Below are positions 46,808 through 58,138 of a stretch of DNA of 64,000 nt, in pieces. The notes under the pieces were generated by a model, which saw only the letters and a list, made by a program, of their open reading frames with translations, searched no databases and had not been told where the DNA came from. Source of the stretch: Halocaridina rubra (taxonomy: Eukaryota; Arthropoda; Malacostraca; Decapoda; Atyidae). Within the stretch, counting starts at the first letter, position 1, and the number at the start of each line of letters is the position of its first letter. A program made the translations under genes and the position numbers. Where the stretch lies: the NCBI GenBank assembly GCA_037179515.1, contig JAXCGZ010000131.1, positions 20,001 through 84,000 of the forward strand, given 5' to 3'.

Positions 46808-47660
46808 GATATAATAAACTGCCCTAGGTAGTTCAGAAAAGTAAGATTCATATAGACAAGTTCTTCTAAGAGCTCTACAACTCAAATACAGTGCTAAACA
46901 AATTAATTTTGAATAAAAAAAATAAATTAAAAAAAATGCCAATGGGGGACAATTATGAAAATTTATAATAATTTACCAAATACTCCTACATATAAACAAT
47001 AGAGCCCTTATTATTCAGAAGAGTGGGTAACACACAGAAAAGTTATTCTAAGAACTATAAAACCAAAATTCAGCGATAAAAGAGGAATTTTGACCCAAAA
47101 AAATTAAAACAAAAAATGCCAATGAGGGACCTTTAAGAAACTTATGATAAATTTCCAAATACTGTATATAAAACTGCCCTAACTATTTCAAAGAGTGGGA
47201 TTCACACAGACAAGTTGTTCTAAGAACACTGAAACCCAAATGCATTGCTAAAAAAGTAATATAAAAATAAATGAAAACCTCCCAAAAAAAGCCAGGAGGG
47301 ACCAATACGAATTTTATGAAAATTTACAAATAAAAATAATTTAAAATACCGCCCAGGTAGTTTAGAACCTTTGAATTCATAGAAAATGTTTTTCTGAGAG
47401 CTATACATCCAAAATACAGCACTAAAAGGAGTTTTGGAAAAAAAAAAAAAAGTTGAAAATGCCAATCAGGGACCATTAAGAAATTTACGATAATTTAAGA
47501 AAAATTTCTAGCTTAAAAAATACAAAAGTAGTTCAGAGGAGTGATTCATAGAGATAATTTGTTCTATGACATATAATGCCCAAATACAGCATTTAATATG
47601 AAATTTTGACAAAATATGAAAATCCCAAAAAATGCCAATTGGGATCATGAAGTAATTGAT

Positions 47661-47854
47661 GTGATTGGGTTTATGTGACGGAATCCCCCTTTTTTAACTC
47701 AAGGCTAGAACGTTGCCTTCTTGCAAAAGACTTTGATTTTGGAAAGAGTGATCTTTCCCCTGAGTGAATACCCTTCTAAACTCAGACCATAGCAAGTTGC
47801 AAACCCCCGAGAATGAATCAAAGTCATGAGCGTTACCACTCTGCCATGGTGACC
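47661..47854 (-). mobile_element. tRNA-derived SINE, copy 4 (inside the satellite)
   Basis: Reverse orientation. The minus head reads GGTCACCATGGCAGAGTGGT, then GGGGGTTTGCAACTTGC (B box degenerate). Its body carries CAAAATCAAAGTCTTTTGC. The CCCCCTTTTTTAACTC tail part is altered. Confidence 0.78.
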
Positions 47855-48536
47855 ACTATCGAGTAATTGATGGTAACTTTCCCAAAAATGTTAATATTAA
47901 TAATACTTAAGTAGTTCAGGAGAGTGAGATTTCCCAAAAAATTTTAAATTAAAAAACCTGACCCAAGTAATTCAGGGGAGTTGGATTCCTAGAGGAAAGT
48001 TGTTTCATGAACTATAAAACCAAAATACAGCACTAGAAAAATAATATTGACAAAAAAATTAATACCTAAAAGAATGGGGTTCACACAGACAAATTGTTCT
48101 GGAAACGGTAAAGCAAAATACAGCTCTAAAAATGGAATCTTTACAAAATATTAAAATCAAAAAATGCCAATGTGCTAAAAAGTTACTGACAGAAAATGCC
48201 AATGGAGGACCATTTTATATTTTATGTTTTACATAAAATTCAAAATAAAACAAAAACAATGGCCCAACTTGTTTAGAAGCATGGACTTCACACAGAAAAG
48301 TTGTTCTAAGAACTATAAAAGACTATTTAAAGTGCTAAAGAGAGGAATTTTGGCAAAATAATGAAAAGCCAAAAAATGCGTATGTGGTACATTACGAAAT
48401 TTTTTATAACGGGTTCAGTTTCTTGTACAATTATAATATCAGACGCTAAAATTATTAAAATTATAACACGAGGTCAGATTACTTACTGATCATTGCTTCT
48501 TTATCCAAATGCCACGATTCTTTTGGTAGTACCACT

Positions 48537-48600
48537 TTAGTGATTACCTAATTGTGTTTACGGGAAAGAGCCCAAAGCTCGTATCTTCCCGTCTCCTGTA
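48537..48600 (-). mobile_element. CR1-like LINE, extreme 3' end
   Basis: Reads on the + strand GTGATTACCTAATTGTGTTT, ACGGGAAAGAGCCCAAAGCTC and TATCTTCCCGTCTCC, identical in layout to 54487-54553. Only about 60 bases of the element are present. Confidence 0.8.
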
Positions 48601-48813
48601 GAAGTATGCAAGTCTGACAACATATCGTAGTTTTACAGTGGAAAAATAAAAATCAGATCAAAAACATGAATGATGATACCGACAAATAATAAAAGATAAC
48701 TACAGTACTCAAAAGAACATCTTTCAAATAATCTAACGCAAAAGACATTAAATGTATTAGAAAGTTACGGAAAGAGTGCTCCACGACAGGTCAAACTATA
48801 CTTCTCTTTACTA

Positions 48814-48815
<2 letters not shown>

Positions 48816-48852
<37 letters not shown>
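48816..48852. repeat. (TTA)n repeat
   Basis: Twelve TTA units. Confidence 0.95.
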
Positions 48853-49539
48853 CAAAAGGCAAGCAATACGCCCAGCTGAAAAACGTATATCAAAAGAGTG
48901 GGATTTACATAAAAGTTGTTCTAAGAACATTTGATGAATATTTATCAAAAATTTAGAGATTTAAAAAACTGCCCCGAGTAGTACTGTACAGAAAGTGGTA
49001 TTCACACAGACAAGGTGTTCTAAGAACTATAAAACCCAAATACAGTACCGAAAAATAAATATATATATAAAAATATGAAAACAAAAACTGCCAATGTGGG
49101 ACCATTAAGAAACTTACAATAAAAAAAATTTCATAGCTTTTCAGAAGAGCAGGGTTCACAAAGGCAAGGTATCCTAAGAACTGTAAATTCAAATACAATA
49201 CAGCGCTAAAAAAAAAAATAGTTTTAAAAACAAGGGAAACCTAAAAAATGGCAAAGGGGGACCATTAAGAGATTTACGATAACTTCCAAAATATTTTGAC
49301 ATAACACACCAAGCCAAGCAGTTCAGAAGAATGGCTTCCACAAAGACAAGTTGTTAAACAAACTATAAAACCTAAATACAAGACTAAAACAAGGGGGATG
49401 ACAAAAAAATTCAAAATCCATAGTATGAAAATAAGGGACAATTATAAAGTTTATGATAATTTACCAAAAGTTCTAAGATTAACAAATCTGTCCCAGGCAG
49501 TTCAAGAGTGGGATTCACACTGAAAAGTTGTTTTAAGAG

Positions 49540-49735
49540 CTTCTTTGCAGGATGTAAGGAAGTATTTTTTTTAGTGTAAAAGTAGATGATGATTGGAATT
49601 CGTTAAGTGAGGAGGTAGATCATGCTAACTCAATTCTTGGTTTTAAAGACAAGTATAAGTATCACTAATACTAAAATGGAACCGACCAGGAGACGGGGAG
49701 TTACGAACAAGGGGCTCTTTCCTGTATGAAAAATT
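49540..49735 (+). mobile_element. CR1-like LINE 3' end inside the satellite
   Basis: TTCTTTGCAGGATGTAAGGA, GATTGGAATTCGTTAAGTGAGG, GGAACCGACCAGGAGACGGG and GGGCTCTTTCCTGTA follow the order of the 22554 copy but are more diverged, and the terminal ATTAGGTAATCACA is lost. Confidence 0.8.
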
Positions 49736-50339
49736 AATTAAAAACTTACAATTAAGTCATTACTGTGCTAAAAAGTTTAATTCTGACAGTAAATGAAAGC
49801 CCAAATGATGCCAAAGATGGACTATTAAGTACTTAATGAAAATTTCTCTAACATTTTGACATAAAAGAAATCTTCCAAATAGTTCGGAAAATGAGATTTA
49901 CACAGAAGTTCTGAGAGCTATAGAATCCAAATAAAATTTTGATAAACTAAAACCCAAAAATACCAATTGGAAACCATTAGGAAATTTATTATGATTTATC
50001 AAGAATTTCAAGATATAAAAAAAAATGCCAAAAGTGGTTCAAAAGAGTGGGATTTACAGAGACAAGTTGTTCTAAGTACTGTACTATAAAACCCAAATAC
50101 AGCTCTAGTTAATTATTGAAGTGGGTCTGTCTGTATGTAGATATTTTTTTTATGGTTTCCAGGATTTCATCATACAAAAGTTCTACGTGAAGGTAAGGTT
50201 TTATGAATTAAAAATAATAATGCAACTTTGAATTAATGTAATAATAATAAAGTTTTGACAAAAAATTAAAATCCTACAAAAGCCAATGAGCAACCATTAA
50301 GAAATTTATGATTTTCTTTTTTAAATGTTATCTTTGGGA

Positions 50340-50470
50340 ATTGAAACAGACGTATTGAGGCCTGGGAATTAAGGCTGGTTGCTCTTTCTAACACCCCATT
50401 GCAGGCTCGAACATGGGTCCGTCACCTCCCGAAGTTGAGCACTCCACTTGCTTGCTAACAGCATCTTATG
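50340..50470 (-). repeat. Possible tRNA-derived sequence
   Basis: The minus strand reads GCAAGTGGAGTGCTCAACTT, then CATGTTCGAGCCTGC (B-box-like). This resembles a tRNA D-arm to T-arm stretch, but no acceptor stem is visible. Only one copy in the window. Confidence 0.35.
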
Positions 50471-50569
50471 TTCCTGGTAGACATCCCTCAAAGTACTGAC
50501 CAGACACACAGGGGCTTCACCTCGCTTATAGAGCTAATTGAGGCACACCTATAAAGTCCAAATTTTTGG

Positions 50570-50574
<5 letters not shown>

Positions 50575-50659
<85 letters not shown>
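50575..50659. repeat. (AG)n microsatellite
   Basis: A pure AG run inside a satellite monomer. Confidence 0.99.
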
Positions 50660-50662
<3 letters not shown>

Positions 50663-51006
50663 AAGCCCAAAATATGCCAAAAGGGGGACTATTTAAAAAA
50701 TTTATGAAAAATTACCATAAATTTTGTGATATGATAAACTGCCCCAAGTAGTTAAAAAGAGCGGGATTCACACAGACAAGTTGTTCTAAGAACTTTAAAA
50801 CCCAAATATTGCTAAAAAAGGAAAAATTTTACAAAAAGCTGAAGATAAAAAAAATGGATACCATTAAGAAACTGATGATAACTGACAAAAAAAATTTAAT
50901 AAAAAAAACTGCCCCAAGAAGTACCAAAGCGTGGGATTCATATAGACAAAGTGCTCTAAGAAAAATAAAACCCAAATACAGGGCTATTGCATTAAGAAAT
51001 GCACAT

Positions 51007-51975
51007 AAATGTATATAAATGGTATAGTAAAGCCTGCATATGATTTTTTTAGCAATGTAAGGGTGGCCTGCAGGTAAATGGATAAGGGAATATTTATAAA
51101 AACTTATATATAACTTATGTGAATATGCATCACCTTTTTGGAATCCCACTTAAAACACATATAAATAAACTGGAAAAAGTTTAGACATGCAGCGAAGCTG
51201 GTGACAGAATAACACAATCTCAGTCAAGAGGAAAGGTAGAGGGAGTTGGACTTACCTTTAACTGAAGCTACAAGGAAGACAGAACTATGGTGATGATTCT
51301 AAAGGCATGTCCAGACGAGTGGGCATGTCCGCCGGGCAGCACGGATGGAGGGCAAATTCTGCCAGGCATACCAGTGAATGTTGTCCACACGGAAGAGGTG
51401 ATGAATGGTTGGGCATGGCCGACAGTGCCAATACCTTGTCGAGTGTCACACGATAAACATGGAGGCCTGTACTGTTCAGAAGAAAAAACTATTGTTAAGC
51501 ATAATAACTGGTGTATGTATAAAGTAAAAGAACAGAAAGAAGAGAATATGGTGCCAAGATTGGCTAAATAGAAGAGATGGTAACTTACGTCTGGAAGTGT
51601 TGTACCTCCAATACTTGCCTCCGCCCCCTGGTTGGTGATTTCGCTTAATACGGGCATGGCTAATTTGTGGTTTGCCCGTTATAAGAGCCCAATGACAGGC
51701 TTGCCAACCAATCAGGTCCGCTTGTCTGGACATGCGTTTATATTCAATCATGCTTTTAACAGAATGGACAGGGAGTGATAATTTGATAGGAGTGATGTTA
51801 AAGCTAAAGGTCATAGTTGGCAGTTTCATAAGAATACCTCTTTGCTCCTGCAAAATTCAGTTAAGTCCTCACACACTGGGCAGCAGAACATCGTCACATC
51901 CTTCACCTCACCATAAATAACATCCCCTTAGCACACGCACACATTTTCCCATAGGCATAATTAGGTAATTACAAC
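51007..51975 (+). pseudogene. CR1-like LINE fragment split by a DNA transposon
   Basis: Left part 51007-51303 follows the antisense copy at 54481-56285 base by base with indels (TATAAATGGTATAGTAAAGC, AGGGTGGCCTGCAGGTAAATGG, GGAATCCCACTTAAAA, ACACAATCTCAGTCA, ATGGTGATGATTCTAAA). After the insert it resumes at 51737 with TTTATATTCAATCATGC, GGACAGGGAGTGATAATTTG and AAAGGTCATAGTTGG. Part of the C-terminal coding region is replaced by unrelated sequence at about 51853-51945, and it ends in CATAATTAGGTAATTACA. No usable frame. Confidence 0.78.
51304..51736. mobile_element. DNA transposon / MITE inserted in CR1 (Harbinger-like, tentative)
   Basis: The ends are inverted repeats: GGCATGTCCAGACGAGTGGG on the left and, on the other strand, CGCATGTCCAGACAAGCGGAC on the right. 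The borders are set independently by the CR1 sequence on both sides. The intact CR1 copy has CTTTAAATTCC at the junction; here the left side ends TTCTAAA and the right starts TTTATATTC, so a short TTTAAA-like target was probably duplicated and has diverged. The inside is GC-richer than its surroundings, with frames of 94-129 codons on both strands and no recognised transposase motif. Confidence 0.7.
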
Positions 51976-52059
51976 TAAAATCTTTGGTGTAACTTGCAAG
52001 ACATCATTGTCATTTTAACATGTCATATATAAAACTGCGCATATAATATTTAGAGAGAC

Positions 52060-52805
52060 AGAGATACCACTACTTCAGTATATAAACAATATTTAAGCTC
52101 AATGATGGAATAAGCAAGCCTTGCGTAGGCTTCTAATCTCACTAAAACACACCACAGCACCCTAGAGACAATAAAAACAAAGCCCTAAATACAGCACAAG
52201 CTACACAGCTACTATAACTACAGACCACTTATAACAAGAATCCAAAGTCTTCTAAGTCAAAGACCAACTTAAAATGAAAGGCATACAAATACTTGCTGCA
52301 GCCTCCACAAACCAACTCCACCCATTACACTACATGGCAAAATATCTGCACATACTAAGCAACATTAAAAGCAAACCTAACACAATATCACATAGAAATA
52401 CTGTCATCTCTTCCCCCTGAAACACCCCAAACCAGTATCTGCTTATCATATTCATACTCAAAGTACTCACTATGCCATCCAGTCACTCAGTGACAACACA
52501 CAACTACTTGCAAAGCCTTCCAACATTCATCCTTCTGAGTCCTCTCTTCCCCATGAGTACAGAATCCACCTGGTCGGGCTACAATGTGGACACTATCCAG
52601 CCCTACTAAGCTATCAGAAAAGGCTGGATAACTCCGTAAGTGATTCCCGGCCACGGTGTAGCACATTACCTCAAACAATTAAACACATTATAAAAGACTG
52701 CACTGCACACAACCACATCATATATGCACTCCCCAAGAGATCTGTGAGAAAGCCCGGGATTGGCAGTGGCCTCCCTTAGGGACTTTGGGCGCAGCTCAGA
52801 TAACA
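52060..52805 (+). pseudogene. I/Jockey-type LINE 3' fragment, opposite strand to 44876-46690
   Basis: 52655-52800 matches the reverse complement of 44880-45010 closely: AAACACATTATAAAAGACTG, ACTGCACACAACCACATCA, AGATCTGTGAGAAAGCCC, GGGATTGGCAGTGGCCTCCC and TTAGGGACTTTGGG. The A/C-rich composition upstream is the same as on the coding strand of the other copy. No open frame survives. Confidence 0.7.
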
Positions 52806-52884
52806 ACTTCAACTGTAAATAGTAATAATACAGCAATATGGTAATAATGAGAAGTAGGTAATTGGGAATGAATGTGTGATTGCG

Positions 52885-53425
52885 CCTACAGCACTGTAAG
52901 GAGCAGAGACTTGGAATGCAAGAGAGGATGAGAGGAACAAGTTGAATGCAATGAAGAGGAGTTATTTGAGAAGTATAATTGGTGTATCTAGAGAAGATAA
53001 AGTAAGAAATGAGGATGTCAGGTATTGAATGGGTGTTGAAAGGAAGCTGTCAGATAGGTTAGATCAGAGAGTACAGAGTTGGTTTGGACACACTGGAAAG
53101 GATGAGTGATGAATGAATAATGAAGAGAGTGTTGAGTGCAGAGGTGATTGGAGTTAGGCCAAGAGGAAGACCTAGAATGAGATGAATGGGTGTCGAGAAA
53201 TTAGCACTGAATGCGTGTGGAATGTCAGTGGAGCAGGGAAGAGAGCGTGTAAGAGATAGGAATGAGTGGAATATTGCGTATAAGTGACACAGGCCAAAGG
53301 GATTTCTTACACCTGCTAACTCAGTGAACTGTGATGGATGGGGGTGAGGGGAGTTGCCATGTGATGAAGTGCTGGAGGTAAAGCAACTGCAGCTGTCGGG
53401 CCTCACTGCAGAATGTTTTTTTTTT
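52885..53425 (+). pseudogene. RTE-like LINE C-terminal remnant
   Basis: Frame fragments read ALYGAETWN, NAMKRSYLRSIIGVSRED, VQSWFGHTGKDE, GVRPRGRPRMR and RVRDRNEWNIAY. These are the counterparts of LYGAETWLVK, RMLRWMCGVTRED, LQWFGHVKRREED, GRCRRGRPKLR and MDRNQWRRLV in the intact ORF at 19359-21803. Stops interrupt it. It is a different subfamily, much older than the intronic copy. Confidence 0.75.
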
Positions 53426-54480
53426 CTTTTTGCCTGCCTACTATGTGTGATCCAAGCAGGGTGGAAGGGGGGGAAATGTGGTGACCCTTTATCCCTAAGG
53501 AGCTAAGAGGAGTAGTTGAGGCATGTGTGGATTGTGGTGAATGGATTTATTCCCGAGAGAGAAAAAACATTCCCAAGTGCTTAGTGAAGATGGATACCAA
53601 AATACACCACTATGATGGTGTATTTTTAAATATAACAACGACAAAAATCAATTGAATTTATAACACATTTCAAAATGGTGAACATTAGATGTTGACTGGC
53701 CACAGGAACTTCACATAAAATTAATTCCTCATTTTCATCTCATTTCAACATCATGCTTGGAAATGACATGAAAATGTATGTTTAATGTACTTATGGGAGA
53801 AACTTGCAGTTTATACAAGATATCTAATGCAAGCAATTATCAGGGCACAAACACACAGATGAGTACTAAATACTTTGATAAATATATGTTAGTACCTCAG
53901 ATCAAATTTCTGTCAGCCATTTTTGCACTGATGTCAAGATATAGACTGTAACAAAAATAAATCTGTCAACCATTTTTAAGGCATGGACTACAACATAAAT
54001 TAGGAAAAACACTCTCAAAGACATTTTAATATAATTATACTATGGTACCATGCAGGGCCGGAATAAACACTGTGATTTTTTTTAAAGCAAATGATTTTGT
54101 TTTATTTAAAAAGGATATTTTGATATAAATCTTCACTTTGATTGGTTTCGCTCCACTGACAACAATATTTCCCCACAAAGGTGAGCAGGTTAGCAACTAA
54201 CAACTGCAACTGTTCTTAAGGCCTCATCTTATATGGGTTTAATTAGTGAGGTTTTACATATACATATTTGAAAAAAAAAATCCCATTAAAAATAAATTAT
54301 ATCACCTATAGTACTGTCTTTAAATAAATTTAAACTGTATTTGCCAAAGCTTAAGTAAAGAAGAGTAATTAAGGCATAAGTCAAGAGTATACAAGAGGGT
54401 TATGAAAAGCTTATAAGATACTAACAGACACAGTTACATAAGGGTAGTGACTATATGCGATTTTGAACTGCATAAAATGA
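53426..54480. other. Spacer
   Basis: AT-rich from about 53600. No gene or repeat family recognised; a short poly-T at 53417-53426. Confidence 0.4.
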
Positions 54481-56285
54481 TGTGATTACCTAATTGTGAT
54501 TACCTAATTGTGTTTACGGGAAAGAGCCCAGAGCTCGTATCTGCCCGTCTCCTGATCGGTTCCATTTTATACTTAGCGATACTTATCATACCTGTCCTTA
54601 AAACTATGGATTGAGATAGCATTAACTACCTCCTCGCTTAGCCAATTCCAATTATCAACTACTCTTACACTGAAAAAGTATTTCCTTACATCCTGCAAAG
54701 AAGTTTTCTTACCAAGCTTCAAACTATGACCTCTAGTTCTAGAGCCAGCCATATCAAAATATCGATCCCTATCCACTCTATCATAACCATGAAGGAATTT
54801 AAAGATTGTCACCATATCCCCCCCCTCAATCTTCTAGCTTCGAGTGATGGTAAGTCTAATTCCCTCAGCCTCTCATCATCACTGAGATTGTGTATTTCTG
54901 GCACCAGTTTCGTGGCATGTCTTTGAACTTTTTCAAGTGTGGATTCCAAAACGGGGCTGCATATTCGAGTTTTGGCCTCACATAGGTTACATAAATATTT
55001 CTGAACATTTCCTTGTCCATGTGCCTGAAGGCTACCCTTATAGTTGATAAGAATGCATATGCTGCCCTTACTATGCCATTTATATGTATTTCTGGAGACA
55101 AATCTGCCAGTATGTTTACTCCTAGATCTCTCTCATTTTCTGTCTCTTGAAGTTGTACTCCAGCCACCGAGTAGTCAAGCTTGGGCCTTCTTGCACTTGT
55201 ACCCATTCTCATTACCTTACATTTTGAAGTATTGAATTTCATTAGCCACTTTTCTGACCACTCATGCAGATTATTTAGATCCTCCTGAAGTTCTCTACCA
55301 TTGTTCTCGTTTTTTACTTTCATCACAATCTTTGCATCATCTGCAAACATATTCATGAATGAATTTACAGACTCTGGTAGGTCATTTACATATACAAGGA
55401 ACAAAAGTGGCCCTAAAACTGAACCCTGTGGAACTCCACTACTAACTCTTCTCCATTCAGACACTGAGTGTCTTACTCTAACCCTCTGTTCCCTTCCTTC
55501 TAAGTAAGTTTTTATCCATTCCAAAACATTTCCATCTATTCTAGCCATTGCTTGCAACTTCGTAATAAGTCTCCCATGTGGAACAGTGTCAAACGCTTTC
55601 TGGAAGTCTAGGAATATGCAAACTGCCCAGCCCTCTCTTTCCTGTAAGATTCGGCTTACCTCATCATAAAAGTCTAATAAGTTTGTTACTGTTGATCTAC
55701 CTTCTCTGAAGCCATGTTGCCGCACTGACAAAAAGTTGAAGGATTCCAAGTGAAGAAAGATATGTTTCCTTAGTAGTTTCTCCATAACTTTGCAAACTAT
55801 GCTGGTCAAGGAACTGGTCTATAGTTCAGAGCCGTATCCCTCCTTCCCTTTTTGAAGATAGGTATCACATTTGCTTGTTTCCAGCATCTTGGAATGTCCC
55901 CTGACTCCAGTGACTTTTTAAATATGATACTTAGTGCGACTGATATTGAGTTTGCACATTTTTTAAGCACACGAGGGGATATGTCATCAGGACCTGTAGC
56001 TTCATGAACATCTAAATCCATCAGCGCTTTGCATACCTCTGTGGCTGTAAGGTTGATGTTCTCTAATACCGGCCCTTGAGCTTCTATCTCTGCAATCTGA
56101 GGGGGTGGGGTATTTTCTACTGTAAATACTGACTGAAACTCCTTGTTCAATTCTTTGCAGATCTCTTCATCCGTCTCAGTGATGCTTCCATCCGCTCTCT
56201 TTAGCCTCTAAATCTGTTCTTTTACCTTCAGTTTTCCTCTGATAAAGCTGTGGAAAAGCTTGGGATTTTCTATGCAAAAAGCATA
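54481..56285 (-). pseudogene. CR1-like LINE, longest copy (RT region, frameshifted)
   Basis: Three consecutive minus-strand frames make up one RT polyprotein. 56150-55806 carries FTVENTPPP, ATGPDDISPRVLKKCA and ANVIPIFKKGRRDTALNYRP. 55809-54865 carries QHGFREGRSTVTNLLDF, IFLDFQKAFDTVPH (motif A), GVPQGSVLGPLLFLVYVNDL, NMFADDAKIV (catalytic DD) and YVRPKLEYAAPFWNPHLKK. 54815-54573 carries TIFKFLHGYDRVDRD and [20 protein letters not shown] to the stop. There are two frameshifts, near 55807 and 54900. The 3' end carries two copies of the 14-base GATTACCTAATTGT (54482-54508, + strand). 5'-truncated near LFHSFIRGKLKVKEQI, so no endonuclease. Confidence 0.88.
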
Positions 56286-58045
56286 GGGAATTTTAAAAAA
56301 AAAAGCTAAGTAAAATATATCGTATTACAAAACTGGACAGTACGACATAAGTAAACATGTACTTACGTAAAAATTTTCACCCTCTGTAAAGAAACAAAAT
56401 CCCAATACTGAAAATTTGCTTAAATAAAATGCTTATGAACAATCTCCAACTTTGATACTTTCTAGAAAGAAAAAACTGCAGGTAATTAATACTTAATTTT
56501 CAAATTTTTCATCCTTTATAAAACAAAAGTAACTTTTATTGAAAATGTGCTAAGCAGAAATGCTTAACACTCTCCAGGTTTGATACCCTTTCCTGAACTT
56601 TGCATGCACAAAATATAAGTACACATATACTTCTCAGTTCTCAGCTCTTGAAATAATTCAAATGTTAAAACATTCTTAGCTGAAATGCCTACGAACAGTC
56701 ACTAGCTTTAATGCCTTTCCTAACCTAATTAATTCCTGATCTCAGAATGTTCAGAACCATATGAAAAAATCCTCGCAACACTTGCTAATGATGCAACTGC
56801 CTTAAATAAGTGCTTAGGAGCATCCATTATTTTTCTTTTGAATTATTTGCAAAATACTTCCACCATGCATAAGGGGAGAGAGACTATACAACATTTTCGC
56901 CAAAATGAACCTCTTTAAATGGTACACTCCTTACATGATATGACAAAGTTGGAAGATCATATGGATGTCACTCACAAACATTCATCTCTGCAGTGTCGCT
57001 GTTGGAGAATCAATGACCTACCTTGTTACTTTTGATATCTTAAATTTGCTAGAAGGTGCGAAGATGTCAAATCTATGTTTATTCTTTACTCAAAATATGT
57101 CTATCTTGGTATGTTTATACCTTTATTACTTCCAAAAACAGATATAAAACTGAAATAACCAGAATTTTTCCATCAAACTAAATTCGAAATTCGAATTTTT
57201 TTTGGCTACCCAATCATATCTCTATATACAAGAGCCATATTCCCTCTCATACGAAAGGTGGCTAAGTCAAAGCAAAGTGTCTTGGGTCTTTGTGGGAAGA
57301 AAATACAGAGGAGGTTTCTAGTCCCATCACTTTCTCCCAATTAGTCAACTTTTACGAAATGCAGAGGAATACAGGGGAAGTATTCTTACCTCCCTCCCTC
57401 AGGGGGTAAGCATATAATAGCTAAATCATTACAAAAGAGTAAAATTTCATTTATTTCAGTTGGAATAAATTGCTTAGCTAAATATCTAACTAAATGGACT
57501 TAGGCATTCAGTATTACGATATTTTGGAAAAACATCATTCTGATTTAAATATTTTTACTCTGATTTAAATTATAACAACCCTGCCCAATCCATTGTTTCT
57601 TCTTGTATCATCTATATTGAATGAAGGTATGTGATCTAAAAAAGAAGGTTATATAATCATCCATACATACATAGCTCTTCCAGTTGTCTCCTTCTACATG
57701 CAGGAGCCATGGCTTAATTATTCTTCCTCCTTGATCATCGGACAAATAAAATAAGCATAAAAAGATATTAGTGATCATCAGTAAAATTTTCCTAGGCAAG
57801 TTCATACAGGTCAAAATATGATAAAAATAAAATGCAAAAACATAACTGTATTAATAAAAGCAACATATAAAGAAGCTACTGCTAAAGTGTACCATTCTTA
57901 CACAAAATGACCCTGACCAGTTATATAACTATCTATTCACTGCAATATGCATGCTGTGTAAAACATTGCTGCTGACCACTTGACAAGCATGCTGAATCTA
58001 GAACTCTGGTGACACCTATTTAAAGAAGTATAGTCACTATTGCTG

Positions 58046-58048
<3 letters not shown>
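56286..58048. other. Spacer with one dispersed repeat
   Basis: AT-rich and without coding pattern. 57220-57290 is the inverted partner of the repeat at 36800-36855 (GAGGGAATATGGCTC core). Confidence 0.4.

Positions 58049-58137
<89 letters not shown>
58049..58137. repeat. (AT)n microsatellite at the left edge of the tRNA-like array
   Basis: A pure AT run that stops exactly where the first 277-bp unit begins. Confidence 0.98.

Positions 58138-58138
<1 letters not shown>

Larger units (their letters stand above)
46818..51006. repeat. Degenerate satellite, monomer about 175 bp
   Basis: The phrase AAGTTGTTCTAAGAACTATA, or a close variant, recurs at about 46859, 47039, 47211, 47387, 47560, 47996, 48093, 48298, 48913, 49010, 49166, 49348, 49521, 49909, 50063, 50784 and 50946. 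In undisturbed parts the spacing is 156-182 bases. Each monomer also carries AACTGCCC, AGTGGGATTCACACAGAC, CCCAAATACAGC, AATGCCAATGGGGGACCATT and AAATTTATGATAATTTA in order. Monomers are diverged and interrupted by a SINE, CR1 3' ends, an ATT run, a tRNA-like stretch and a GA microsatellite. Confidence 0.85.

Noticed and set aside
51268..51853. Transposase gene in the element at 51304-51736
   Set aside because: Overlapping frames on both strands contain no DDE or DNA-binding motif I can recognise; treated as a non-autonomous element.
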